From the NCBI GenBank assembly GCA_905250885.1, contig CAJNOQ010001886.1:1-27678 (forward strand): a stretch of DNA of 27,678 nucleotides. Direction: 5' to 3'. The notes below the pieces were generated by a model. That model saw only the letters and a list, made by a program, of their open reading frames with translations. It ran no database searches and was not told the origin of the DNA. The position numbers and the translations under genes are program-made. Shown one piece after another: positions 1 through 12,600 of this stretch (within the stretch, counting starts at the first letter, position 1; each line of letters opens with the position of its first letter). Source of the DNA: Didymodactylos carnosus. Taxonomy: Eukaryota; Rotifera; Eurotatoria; Philodinida; Philodinidae.

Positions 1-3000
1 GCTTTCATGTTCAATAATGTTTGTGCCAGTTTGCTGCCTGTCTTTTTACACAATGACAGCAAAGCTGTCTGAAATGTTTCACTTCTCACAAATGCCATTC
101 GAATAAATACGAGGAAGTAATCGAGTGAACAAGTTGACGTAAAAACAAATGACAAATTTTGTTCACTTATGCAACCCTAAAAAATGAACAGATACGTAGG
201 GAACTTGGAAGCATATTCAATAAATTCTGTAGAATTTTATTTCATCTCTTCAGATTTAATCAGAAAATATTTTCTTTCATACGACATTATTCAAAAACCA
301 GAGATTTCTAGAAACTCTATATCCGATAGAGCTACTACTCTTTGGCAATACCATTGGAAAGAGTGCTATCAAAAGCCCTTAAAACCGGGGCTTCAGCTCA
401 ATCTGAGCGGCGTTTACTTTTTTAGTTTTCTCATGCAACACGACTATTATCGGATTCAAAAAATAAGACACCCAACGCCTCTTTGAATAACTCGGCAATG
501 TGAAGAGACATCGAGAAACGGTTTTCGCTGACTTATAGCAAAGTCCAGACACATAGAACTATGGCAGGGAAAAAATTTTCATTGGATCTCCATGGGTTTT
601 CCAGATGGATCTTTGGAAAACCAGTCGGAATATCTGGAAACTGAGATAGGAATCTATCTATTTTTTTCTATATGTAGATAGTCCAATGTATCTTCTCCAA
701 AATGAGAACTAAGCGAACTCTTAATTTTTCCTGGTTCAGGTCTGGCATCGGATTTCCTGAGAGTCCTTAGATTGATATCTCTTTAGATGGTAATTCCGAA
801 AATGAATGGAAATATATGGAATAAACCACACTGAATCTCGTGGCAACATTTGTTTTTCAAATAAACTTCAAAAACCTGGTGAAAACCTATATTAGTTGAA
901 ATAACCCAATTGTCCCTGTTTTTGAGTAAAATTAAAAAATTTATGAGCCAGTTACAGTTCATTCAAATGATGTCAGAATATCAAGATATAATCTATTTTA
1001 CCTGCCCAGTACGATTATTTAATGGAGAATAGTAAGAAACACTCTTGTAGAACGGAAGATTTCTAGAAAACCTTTTCAAAAACCGAAGTCTTTTCTGTTG
1101 ATTTGTAAAGCTTTTATTGAACTGCATAGTATTGAACAGGTAAAATAGAGTACATTTTGATATTCTGACATAATTTGGATGAACTGTGACTGGGTTATAA
1201 ATTTTTTAATTTTACTCAACAAGGAAAATTGGGTTATTTCAACTAATATAGGTTTTCACTCGGTTGTTGCATTTTGTTCTGAAAACTAACATTGCCATGA
1301 GATTCAGCATAGCCGATAATCTATGTTTTCATTCATTTCTGACAGTCCCAAACCAGACGGCAGAGGATTGCTAAGGCTTCAGGAAAAATGTCTGTAGCTC
1401 CCGAATCACGGATTTCTAAGACGTCACTTAGATCCAGTTTTGTAGAGGACACTTCGGATTATATATCTATGAAAAAAGTTTAATGTTAACTCCTATATTT
1501 ATTTTGACAGTTGCAAAACCTTTAGGGGGTTTCTAGAAAACTCCTAGAAAACCATAAGTTATTGAGATATAATTTTGGCAACCTCGTACATTTGAAGTGC
1601 ATAGTTTAGCAAGTTCAAAACAAAAAACAAAAAAATTTTAACTTTCCAGCTCTTGCTGCGAGAGAAGATCTCCAGAAAACCGTTGATGTTTGAGACTTGA
1701 GAAATTTTTCTAATATGAGATAATCAGCACGTGACAAGTATCAGTTTGCGGTCATGTAGAGCTGGGAGATGTCTCATTTTAATCAGAAATTTGCGGGCTA
1801 CAAGAATGCCTTGTTAAAAAAACCGGATCCTCGAAGGGCTTTGGGGAACTCCTATGGCCATATTCGGAATCAGCAGGCTCGATTACCTATTGTCCACTAA
1901 GTTTCGGCCTAAAAGCGGTGGGACAGTTGGTGGCCTTCCCTTGTCAGTCGGCTTCCAGTCTTCGCAATACGCTGTTGGCATCTAGTTTTTCTTCCGATAA
2001 TCAAGATTGTCAACGTACTTTGAGTTTGAGAGCGTTATTGAACGGCACGAGTATGAGAAGAAAATCTATAGAACGTTTACCTTAATCGTGAGTTATCTAA
2101 AGGGTGCCTAAATCCCATTTTTCGAAATCTGGAGTTTTTCGTAAAAAATCAGGAGGAAAATGAGGAGAGTTTTTTCAAATCAGGAGAAGAACAGGAGAGT
2201 ATCAGGCAGTTTTTTCTTGGATAAGCAAAACAAAATAATCCAATAATTTTTTCATAAAATATTTTTTGATGAAACGGTATGATCATTTGTTACAGACTGC
2301 AGTACGGATTGAGGAACAAAATTTTGATCCGATGGGTTTAGAAGTTCACTAATCTCATCTTTTTGGGATGAGAACACTCGATAAGCACACAGCGGTCTCT
2401 TTCAATATACAATTATTTAGACTCTTGATTCAGAAATTCTGTTTCTGAAACTGATAATCTCAGTTTTGGAAAAACAAATGAATAAAATCCATGTTCAAGA
2501 ATATTCGGTTCTCAAAAGATTTTTCGCCCTGCCACTGATGATTCGAACAGAGCTAATTTTCTGTAATTGTACCATTTTTCAGCAATATTCATAGAGTTTT
2601 CTCTTTTGAGAAAAACTTTTTTTCTTCTTCTTGTTCTCTACTACGGTAACTTAGAACAAGACTTTAGGTAATATAATTCAGAGGAACACGATCATGTAGA
2701 GAGCGGGAGATGAAGGTCAAGAAAAAATGTACGTTTCATATAAGCCCCAAATGGTATTCAAACTAGTGAAGATAGATTTTTTCTAGATGTTCATCATTTA
2801 TCAAAATTCTGCCTACGTATCTAAATTGCTGTATGGAAATTAGTCATAATTAGCCATTTTTTACAGAAAGAAAAAGGAAAAGTTGTGCTGTTTTAGTGTT
2901 TATTCTAGCTAAAGAAAGAATTTCAAATTGCTAGTTTTTTACTCTTCAACGGTATGTCTTATCATCACAAGCAATGTGTTCTGGGTATAACTGTCAAAGA

Positions 3001-3254
3001 ATCCATATGTGCCTTGTGAGTATTACACTACGTAATCTGCTTTATTAAACAAAATGATCTACTATATAATAATTCGCTTTATTTTTAACCGGTTAATCTT
3101 CACCATAACGGAATCACTGGTTCTGACAATATCACAACTAAAAAATTCTCGAATAAAATAGCGAAAAATCTGCAACGACGTATGTGAAGTACAATAAAAA
3201 ACGATTAATGATAAATTATAAATTAAATTCATTCTGTATCTATTAGAAATAAAT
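1..3254. other. Gene-poor AT-rich stretch downstream of the polycystin gene
   Basis: No exon with recognisable protein similarity was seen on either strand. The main structure is the long palindrome listed separately (about 500-1700). Positions about 1800-2060 are slightly richer in GC and may be a decayed mobile-element remnant, but no protein motif could be read there. The rest is AT-rich with A and T runs. Confidence 0.6.
500..1700. repeat. Long degenerate palindrome (foldback element)
   Basis: The two halves are reverse complements around a centre near 1071. The best-conserved part pairs about 878-1003 with about 1140-1262; both arms carry the same block containing cctatattagttgaaataac and gagtaaaattaaaaaattta. 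Going outward, matches continue with indels: tgaatctcrtggcaa (830s against about 1300), ttcctgagagtccttag near 757 against its counterpart near 1380, and aactaagcgaactctta near 708 against about 1430. Weaker matches reach roughly 500 and 1700. No transposase was seen. This fits a non-autonomous foldback or MITE-type element, old enough for the arms to have diverged. Confidence 0.75.
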
Positions 3255-6200
3255 TTATTTACGTTTTTTCACCATTTGATTTTCAGCAATAGGTAATAAC
3301 AGCGCCTGTTTTTTCAGTTGATTTTTTCCGGTACAGGCTATTGGATCGTTTTTTTTATTCTCAATATAGATCTAAAAATTCATCAATAAAGCATAGAAGC
3401 AAAGGTTAGCTACACACATTTTGTAATTTAGACATACTTACTCTATTTAATGCAATTAATAATTCATCAATTTTTTCCGGAAAATAGGATATTTGATCGC
3501 GGTAATGGACTCGGGTACCATCAAATGGATTTATATGTAATTGTGCAATTTGTTTTGAACGACCAATACCTAAAAATGAATTATAAAATCTTGTACAATC
3601 TTTTTATATTTATTAGTTATCCTTGAATAATTTACCTGACCATTTTTTAAATTTATTAATCATAAATGCTATCATTTCATATTCATTATTTTGTTTTGAA
3701 AGATCATTTCTTACTCGTTTAAAATATTCATTAATTATTGATATAAACATATTCATACATATGAAAACAACAAATACGATAAATAATGAGAAACACAATG
3801 GTCCCAACACTGGTTCAGCGCTCATCAAATCTGATACATTAAATTTTAATAACATCATTTCAAAACACATTTGTGCTGTTTTTAATAAATCAGAACATTC
3901 CAGTAATTCTGTCACAAATATGAGATAAAATAAACATAAAAATCCCATAAATACAATGGAAAATACCAATCCAAATGATAATAGATCACGAGCTGCCTCT
4001 TGTAATGTTATTGCCAATATAGACATACGACGATTAAATCTTAATAGGCGTAAAAATTTTAGTGTACCAAAAAAACAGCAAAAACCTAATAAAAATGTGA
4101 GTACATCATTCAAATAACTTGCTACTTGTAAATTTATATAGGTATAACCATTTGTTTTGGCAAATAATGTACTAATACGATTTCCTTCATAAAGACGCCA
4201 TAAATACATACCAAATCCACCCCATGAACATGTAATTATTCCCCATTCGGTATATGACCAAAAATCCTTGAAATAAGCTCTTTTCATTTTAATTAATAAG
4301 CGTATTTCATGCGTCATGTAATAAATAATAAATACCATATACAATATTGAACATATCAATTTGAATAATGCAGAACCTTCATTAAATAAAAGAAGAATAA
4401 AAATTAACGTTGCTTAAAATAAAAATTTAATATTTACCATCTGTGAATTCTAGAAAACTCAATGGTTCAAAACGTGCTTCGGTAAAAACACCACCGGTTG
4501 GCAAGAATTCTAATACAAATGTCACAAATGTAAATATATTCACATTTGGATTATACATATTCAATTGGATAAAAACTGCACGTGTTTTATCATCGATCCA
4601 TGATAAATCTCTTAACATTGTAATATTTTGTATAATATCAATCATTCGCCCGCGAAATTCATACATATAACCGCCACCAGAATCTAAAATATTCAAGATA
4701 TAACATTATCCATAAATGTTAATCAAATAACTCTAATTACTTCAGCTATAAAACTTACACGTTGCATGATCTCCAGCATAACCATAACTGTCTAATTCTG
4801 AACCTGTACGATAAGTGAAGGCATCGAGAATTGTTGACCTATAATCAACTTCTTTTGTATCATTGAGCGACCAACCAGGTTGAAAATTTCGATGATCTTC
4901 TGCAAACACACTGTACTCCACTTCACAAATATTAATTATATTTCGAAATACTTCCTTTATAGTACACAAATCTAAAGACGTTGAAAAGCTCAATTATATA
5001 CTCTATTAAATATTTGACTCTCTATTACCTGGTTTAACCCGTAATTGTCGCATTGTTGCCCATCCAATCATTCGATTTGTTTTATCGTTTATGTATCCAC
5101 TTAAATTTGATGGTTGGTCACCATTATACCATGCTTGAGCGCGGATATTTGGCACAAAACTTTGATTTAACCAATACCAAAATTGTTCTATTTGAAACAT
5201 CTAAATAGACATTACAAAAGACAAAAAACCTTATTACATGCGCATATAATATCTACATTTGTATAATCAACAAGAGGCACATCGACATTTAGAAAATAGT
5301 TTCTTAAATGTTGAACAATAAGATTTGCATTTGGATCACGATTTGAATAACTAACTACATACAATGTCCATAAAAATGAGCCATAGGCAATTATTTCACA
5401 AATAATATCCCACATTTTTATATCTTTCAAACGTTTTTCTCTTGCTTCCATTATTTCAGCTTCATTTAATGGCACATAACCGACTTTCGAACGAATACTA
5501 AGTAATGATAGATCCTAATAATGACAAATATAAGGATGTTAAAATTTAATACCCATTATTTTCATACATACCATATGCATATATTCTTCATCATCTTCCA
5601 AATATATGTCTTCTTCATCTTCAATGTGGAGTTCATCATCATCTTTCCGAATAATTAGTGCAAAGAATATTGCAAAAAGTACAACCTAAATAAACGATAT
5701 ATGCTTTCTAACAACAAGAAAATAATGTTAAATACTTGCTTTGATTGGTTGAGTCAACAGTATAGATGTAAAAAATCCTAAAATAACCAATAATTTTTAT
5801 CAATATTTATATTTAATGGATTATTACTGATATAGTACCTGATATTAATGATGTTAACCATTTTTGTGTTTTTAAATCACCAAATTCGATTCCACGTGCA
5901 ATAATAAATACTGCTGATATACATACAAGAATAAATGAAATGGAATAGGCAATTATTATACACCACCATGGAAATGTTCGTTTTCCGTTCGTTCTGCGTA
6001 CTCCATATTGTTGTTTTATATTGGTAGTTGTAGGCAATGGTGATGCAAGATTTGTACGCATTGTATCAAGGTCTCTTGTGGAAAGTGATGGATTTGGATT
6101 GACAATATAACTGTAAGTACATAAAATTGATATTTCAATTAACTATTTTAGAAATAAATATTTTACTTTGTCATATGTGGTTGAACATCTGTCAAACCCG

Positions 6201-6688
6201 CATGCCGTTGTGGCTGTTGATGTTGTATTTTTTTGATTGCTTCAATAGTGGGCGATGGTCGTTTCTTTCGTCGTCTTGATCGTCGAAATAATTCGACAAG
6301 TAATGTACTTGGTATAAAACAGATTAATTCCACGATAACACCGATTCCAATCTAAATTAGACTCATTTTAAAACATTTTCATTCGTTTTGTTCTTTAAAA
6401 TACCTGTTGAGGTGTAACATAAAATGGTCCAATAGACAGACCACCGCTTGTCGTTTTTTTCGATTCTTGTGTTTGATCATAGTACATAATGTTCATTAAC
6501 ATGGACATAAATAGTAGAACAAAGCAACATGTACAACGTTGGGCACGTGTAAATCGTGTCGATGGTGGACGAGAAAATACGCTGAACCATAAATGACCAT
6601 CACTCATACTATTATATGTCTTTTTCGACATTAAATATGCAAATTCTGATTTTTGTGCTTCACCGGCTATCGGAAGTAGACGATCAAC
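3255..6688 (-). other. Multi-pass bundle, extracellular domain, pore and C-terminal tail
   Basis: Exons 32-43, residues about 2706-3648. TM segments include CTCCFVLLFMSMLMNIMYY, IGIGVIVELICFIPSTLLV, WWCIIIAYSISFILVCISAV, the family-typical FFTSILLTQPIK followed by VVLFAIFFALII, and IICEIIAYGSFLWTLYVV. The extracellular domain has the polycystin YSGGGYMYEF motif across the exon 39/40 junction. The channel part (exon 41) ends in FSLFIVFVVFICMNMFISII. A tail of about 100 residues follows with the helix YFPEKIDELLIALNR. A strongly acidic loop (DDDELHIEDEEDIYLEDDEE) in exon 36 is cytoplasmic by topology. Confidence 0.9.
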
Positions 6689-9600
6689 CTTTAAAATAAA
6701 CGAACAACATTCGTTAATTATCATAATATCATTTATTATGATTATTTTTTTACCGATCCATCATCTTTTTCCACAGCAAGCCATTGTTGACTAATGAAAT
6801 GATATTTTTCCATTGTTTGAAGATCACGTACAACAATGTATTTCAAAAACCATGATGCCGATGCACCTTTACCCGTATTATCATGCCAAATGCGAATATA
6901 ATTTAATTGACCCAATGATCTATTCAAAACAAAAAAATGATTTAAGTTTATGTTTATATAATGAAAAAAAATAATTAGTTACTTTGGAACAGACATCACA
7001 AAAGCATCAACCCCACCACGTCGAAATACTCTACGATGTGGATCTTCCAATGTCCGAACACCTGTCTCATCATCATCGCCAGATATTATAAAGTGTACCT
7101 AAATAACAATTACAATAATTTTTTTGATATTTCAAATAAAATAATCTATTTCATCTACTTTTGATTTCGTTCCAGCATCTTTTCTTAATCCTGTGAATAC
7201 AATAATTTGATAATAATATGTATCAGCAACAAGATTATCTGGTAATGGCGTAACACCTAACTAAAAGAAATTAGATTTTTAAGTAAATAGTCAACTGTAC
7301 TATGTACTATGACATACTTTTTCCAGATCTTTTTTGTCCTTATATCGTGCATAGAATACAATTATGAGATATAAAACTGCAGTTAGAATAACGGTTAAAT
7401 AGATGGTTTTATTTCTTGAAAAATCAGCATTTGCAAATACATAATTCCAGTTAATAGGTGCTGGTAACACTACCCATCCACCAGCAAATGTGGTTAAATG
7501 ACTTGAGTAACACTGAGTTAGTACATGACTTGTTTGCGGACCAACCTAAATAGGTTTAGTATAGTAATAAAGAATTATTTTGAAACATATTACTCTCAGC
7601 CTACCACAAGTCCAGATGATTGCCAATTTAAATTATTATCAAGGTAGTAACATCCCGATGTGTATAGACGTAATTCATAATTTGATGAGAAATTAGCTGC
7701 TTGATCGTTAATTGGGGGACCAGTTGGTATAGCACTTCCATTTGTTGGGCAATATGTTTCTAATTCGGAATTATTCAATTCTCTAACACCGAAAAAAGCC
7801 GATAGATAATTTTTTGTTTGTATATTATTTACAAAGTAACTGTAAATAGGTCCATCTGTTGTTGATATAAGATCTAAACAAATTTATAGAGATAACTTCT
7901 ACTAATAGAAAGATAGTAACGCGTATACTTGTCGGACATAATACTTCCCAACCATCAGTCATATTTTTTGTACTATTTAACATTGGTATACCATCAAATT
8001 TCATTATTAACATATAGCCAAGATTTAGATTAACTGGTTTCATTTCAAAACTTATAGATAATGTTAGATTTATGTTCGTTGGGGTTATATTGATATAATG
8101 AATAAAAAACTGTTTATTATTATTTGATGATGATATGTGTGATGCGATTACATTCGTCACATTTTGATACGTCATCGGAGGTGGACTTAAATTTTTTTCA
8201 CGTGGAACGATTATTTCAATTAGTGCACTCAAATTTGTTATTGATATTGTTGTGCCTGTTGCATCCAAAAATGTTAGTGAAACACTCGTTGAAAGATTTA
8301 TATTAGCAACTGAACGTCCATTCTGACCGGCTGCTGCTAAAGGCATCATTATAGACTAAAATAATAATTATTGAAATGCTATAATTGTTCACTATTAAGA
8401 ATACCAACTTACATTAAGCGTAATTGGAGTGTTATCTGTACAATTTTGCACTTGTGTCATTGTCTGACAAAAATTAATTGATGGTAGAGTAACTCTTGCC
8501 TCATCTGATTGCGATATTGTAATATTTGTCAATTCACTCGATTTCGTTTTTTGTAATGAGATAGATATAGCCGATGCATTAATAACAGTATTTTGACCAA
8601 TATTTATGTGATAGCTCAAAACATTCGTAATCATGGATAGAGAATTATCTGCTTGTGATGAGACAGCAACTGACTAAATAAAATTGCACAGAAAATGTTA
8701 TTTTTCATATAGAAAACAACAAATTTTAATACACACACACATACACATACCGTTTGCTGTTGATAATATATGTTACGATTTTTCTGTATAGTTTCCCAGG
8801 AAAAGTCATCACCTTCTGCAAATAAATCTATCAAACAAAAAATATTAATTGAAGAAGTTTTTTTAAAAAACAAAAAAGAAGTAGAAGCATACTAGGATTT
8901 GACCATACGGTTTCCAGATCTGTTTCATAATCGAGAGGCAACATATTTGCTCGTTCGTAATCAAGATCCAATACTAAAGCACGTTGCAGTAGTGGTGCAT
9001 TGATACCCTATTTAAGCAATTATAAAATTTCCAGCATCACTCATAAATTGACAAGATATAATGAAATTGTTAGAATTAGTTATAGGTATACTTACCGTGA
9101 TAGTATTACTTGTACATACTGAAACACCATTGCATGCAATTAAAGCATCTTCCGCTGAAATGGTTTGTACCATTTCATTCAAAGCAGATGACAATAGTTG
9201 ACATTTATTCGAAGCCAGAGTCGATGCTTCTCGAGTTAATTCGGCTGTTGATTTGGTTAGACCACTTATCATTGCTGCTTGAAGTTGAATACTATCGACA
9301 TTAGTTATAGTTAGATTAGTGATAAATTGCATGATATAATCACGTGCGTTAGCACGTAAATTCAAATTTATACTGTAATTAGCCATGGCCACCGTCGTGT
9401 TTGCCATATTTGACAGATTTTGCTTAAATGCAAAAAATATTATACTATTTCATGTTCAATAAGTAAGAAGAGGAAGCTTACTGAAACTGCTGATGCACCA
9501 AGTTGAGAGACTGTAATGCCCGCCGCCGGTATATCTAATATTAAATATTAAAAGTAAAATATTTTTCGATGTATAACAGTAAAATTCTCTTCTACCTATC

Positions 9601-12600
9601 ATCGCCAGTTGTTCATTAGCGTCACTCATAGCATTTAACATTTGTGACATTGATAATAAAACTTGACTAACTGTATTTTGATCTCCAGAAAATAACAACT
9701 TTTCAAAGGGTGCATTACCAGTACTAAGTATTCCAGTATCTTGAACGCGCTGTAGAAAATCTATCAATGTTACATTATCTGCTATCACCTTCAAAAAAAT
9801 AGTGAAAAAGATAACAAAGACCATAGATATGAATTGAACAAGTATAAAGTAAAAAAACATTGTTAAGACTTCAAGTATTTGCTTACCGTAACTTGAGCTA
9901 TTGAATATTGTGTAATCGCACCATTTGTATCGCGTATCTGAGCTATCAAATTTAATGTAGGATTACCCATTGGTAACCGAACTTGTAAACTTGTTTTTGT
10001 AGTAAAACCAATTGTTGTTCGACTTATATTATCTGTTGTCCATGCTAAAATAAAGATATTTGATTGTAATTATCATAATTATATATACATTTTAAGATAT
10101 TGGTTACTGTAAAATGTATAATCTTGTATCCCATCTGTATCGATCCAGCCTAAACAAGTCAAGGTAAAAACTGTGCTCGTAGTTCCGTTTGTTAAATCAA
10201 TTGAACATGTTCCGTTAGTTGGTGGAGTATTGATTAAAAACCGAACTGATCCAGACCCAGTTGATACACCGTTTTTATCAGTTACAATATACATTGATTG
10301 AAAACGCCAATAGAGAATATTTGGATTATTCGTGAACAAAGCATTTGTAGCTGTAAAATTTGTCGAATCTACGCCTAAAATATATATTTCAAATGATTTT
10401 TATTCTTATAGTCTAATGATATATTCTTACCATAAAACCATGTTCCGAGATATTGTGTCAGATTTGGGTATAGCACCCATTGAACGTCTGTATTTGGATA
10501 ATTAGTAACGAAACCTTGATAAACACTCCATAATATTTCGACATTTTCTGCAATAACACAATCATCTTCACAAGTTGAAGCGAGAATTACTTGTGTTGTA
10601 GGATTAATTCGTTGATATTCAGCATTAGGTGTACACATTTTAATAATACATCTGAATAAAATATTGTTTCTCATGTTACTAAACAACATACAATTAAATG
10701 TATGCATTTACTTACGATACAGATACGGAAACAGAATTGATATCTTGAATATAAACTAATACGTAACCACTATATTGTAAAGCAGAATTATAGATATTGG
10801 TTAAAGTTGCTGTGAATTCATATGTTTGACCTGGCTGTAATACACCAGCATTTATGGACACTATAGATTTGTCATTATCTGGGCCATATTTATACGTTGT
10901 TTGATTACCTTAAAATAAATACTATCAAACTAATTATCAGTAAAACCAACTATAGAAATAACGTACCGTCATCCGCAAAACAAGATGGGTTATTTGCATC
11001 AATTCTTATATCGTCTATCGTAAATTGTAATCCGTTTAAATTAGGATAAGCCGATTGACCATAAATACGACAATAATAATTATAAGACCAATTCTAGAAA
11101 TAATTTAATTCAATTGTCATATATAGCACGATGATGCATAAATGTAAACTTACATAACGAGCAAAAGACGTTGAATCTGGATCGATCGACCAGATACCAG
11201 GTTCCAAATCAAGATTTTGTGACATGCCTCGAGTGATAGATGATGTACCGTTTGGTAACATGTTTACCTAAAAGAAATGAGTACGTTTAATATATAGTAC
11301 AAAGCGAAGAAAGAACATTAACTTACAACAATACTTGATTGAATAACCTCGATATACGTTGTTGCGTAGGATAAAAATGTTTGTTTTAAATTCATATAAA
11401 CGGTGTAATTAAACTGATATGAACCATACGGAAGTGTTTGAGCTGGAATGGAGATTTCTGCTGTTTTTGACGACGACAATCCGTTAATAATATTGTCTAA
11501 TGTTTTTGTTCTAGTGCACAATTGACTTGTTGTATCACATTGTGCTATTGTCCATTGTTTTGTATTGTACAATGACATTGAACAATTTAATGATGTGTAA
11601 GCACTAACTGAAAACTGTTTACTGAGAAGAACTTGACGGGCCCAACGGAGAATAGGATTATAAGTATCAAATGTAATATAGGGTAAATTACAATTATCAA
11701 TAGTAATGGGAAATGAAAAATAGATTTCTTGTGTAGCTGTTGTCGCCTGATTCCATGCGAAACCGTGTACAAATCCTTGTGATTGATTGAATGCTCTTGA
11801 AAATGTCACTGTTGTAGGAGGTGTAGTATAACTAAATGGTAGCGTAGTAAGACACGGACTAAGAGTTGGTTCATCCGATGGCAATGTAGAACATGAGAGT
11901 GGATCACCATAACATTCACGTGTTGAATCAGAATATCGAATATATAAACATGAATATTGTGTAAAATTTGTATAAAAAGTATAAAACATTTTTTGTGTAT
12001 TTATACTATTCATAACATTTCGATCACTTATTGACATACCGCCAACAGCTGACATCACTTGAATAGATGTTGATGCTACGGATGAGTAAGATGGATTGGA
12101 CACTTGAACTGTTATCGTGTATATATCGTCCTATCGCCAAATGCAATTTCGTTATGATAACGCAGCACAATGGGCATCTCTCATTAGGGAGGTGGACATC
12201 AAGTGTTTTATCATTGGAAGTGATTGGTTTTGACTCGCTATACTTGAAAATAGTATTCTCACAAGAAAAATCTTATTCTTAAAATGTTTTTGTTTGATCA
12301 AAAATGCGCGACGTTGCCCCAGGTGAAATTTTTGCATCGGAAAAAAATATCTTCGAAAATGTTTGAGAACTATAACATTCGATGCAGTTTTTAATGCTAA
12401 TTCTAAATATGATAGTTGTTTTGGTTTAAAATGCCTTTTAGACAAAAACAATGGGATTTTTCCGTGAAAAAACAACGCCGTTTGAAAATCCTGCTGTACA
12501 GGTCAGAAGAGATGGTGGTAATGGGCACTAATTTTAGAAATGTGTTATATACAAAACAAAATTTTTTCAATGTTTGAACTCAATTAAACGCTATGAAAAA

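Noticed and set aside
184-486. 100-aa plus-strand open frame
   Set aside because: It borders the long palindrome, has no recognisable domain and looks like chance or repeat-derived sequence.
3623-3928. Plus-strand frame opposite polycystin exon 41
   Set aside because: It is a shadow of the well-supported minus-strand channel exon. Similar shadows at 4443-4670, 8124-8306, 9110-9304 and 12067-12282 were rejected for the same reason.
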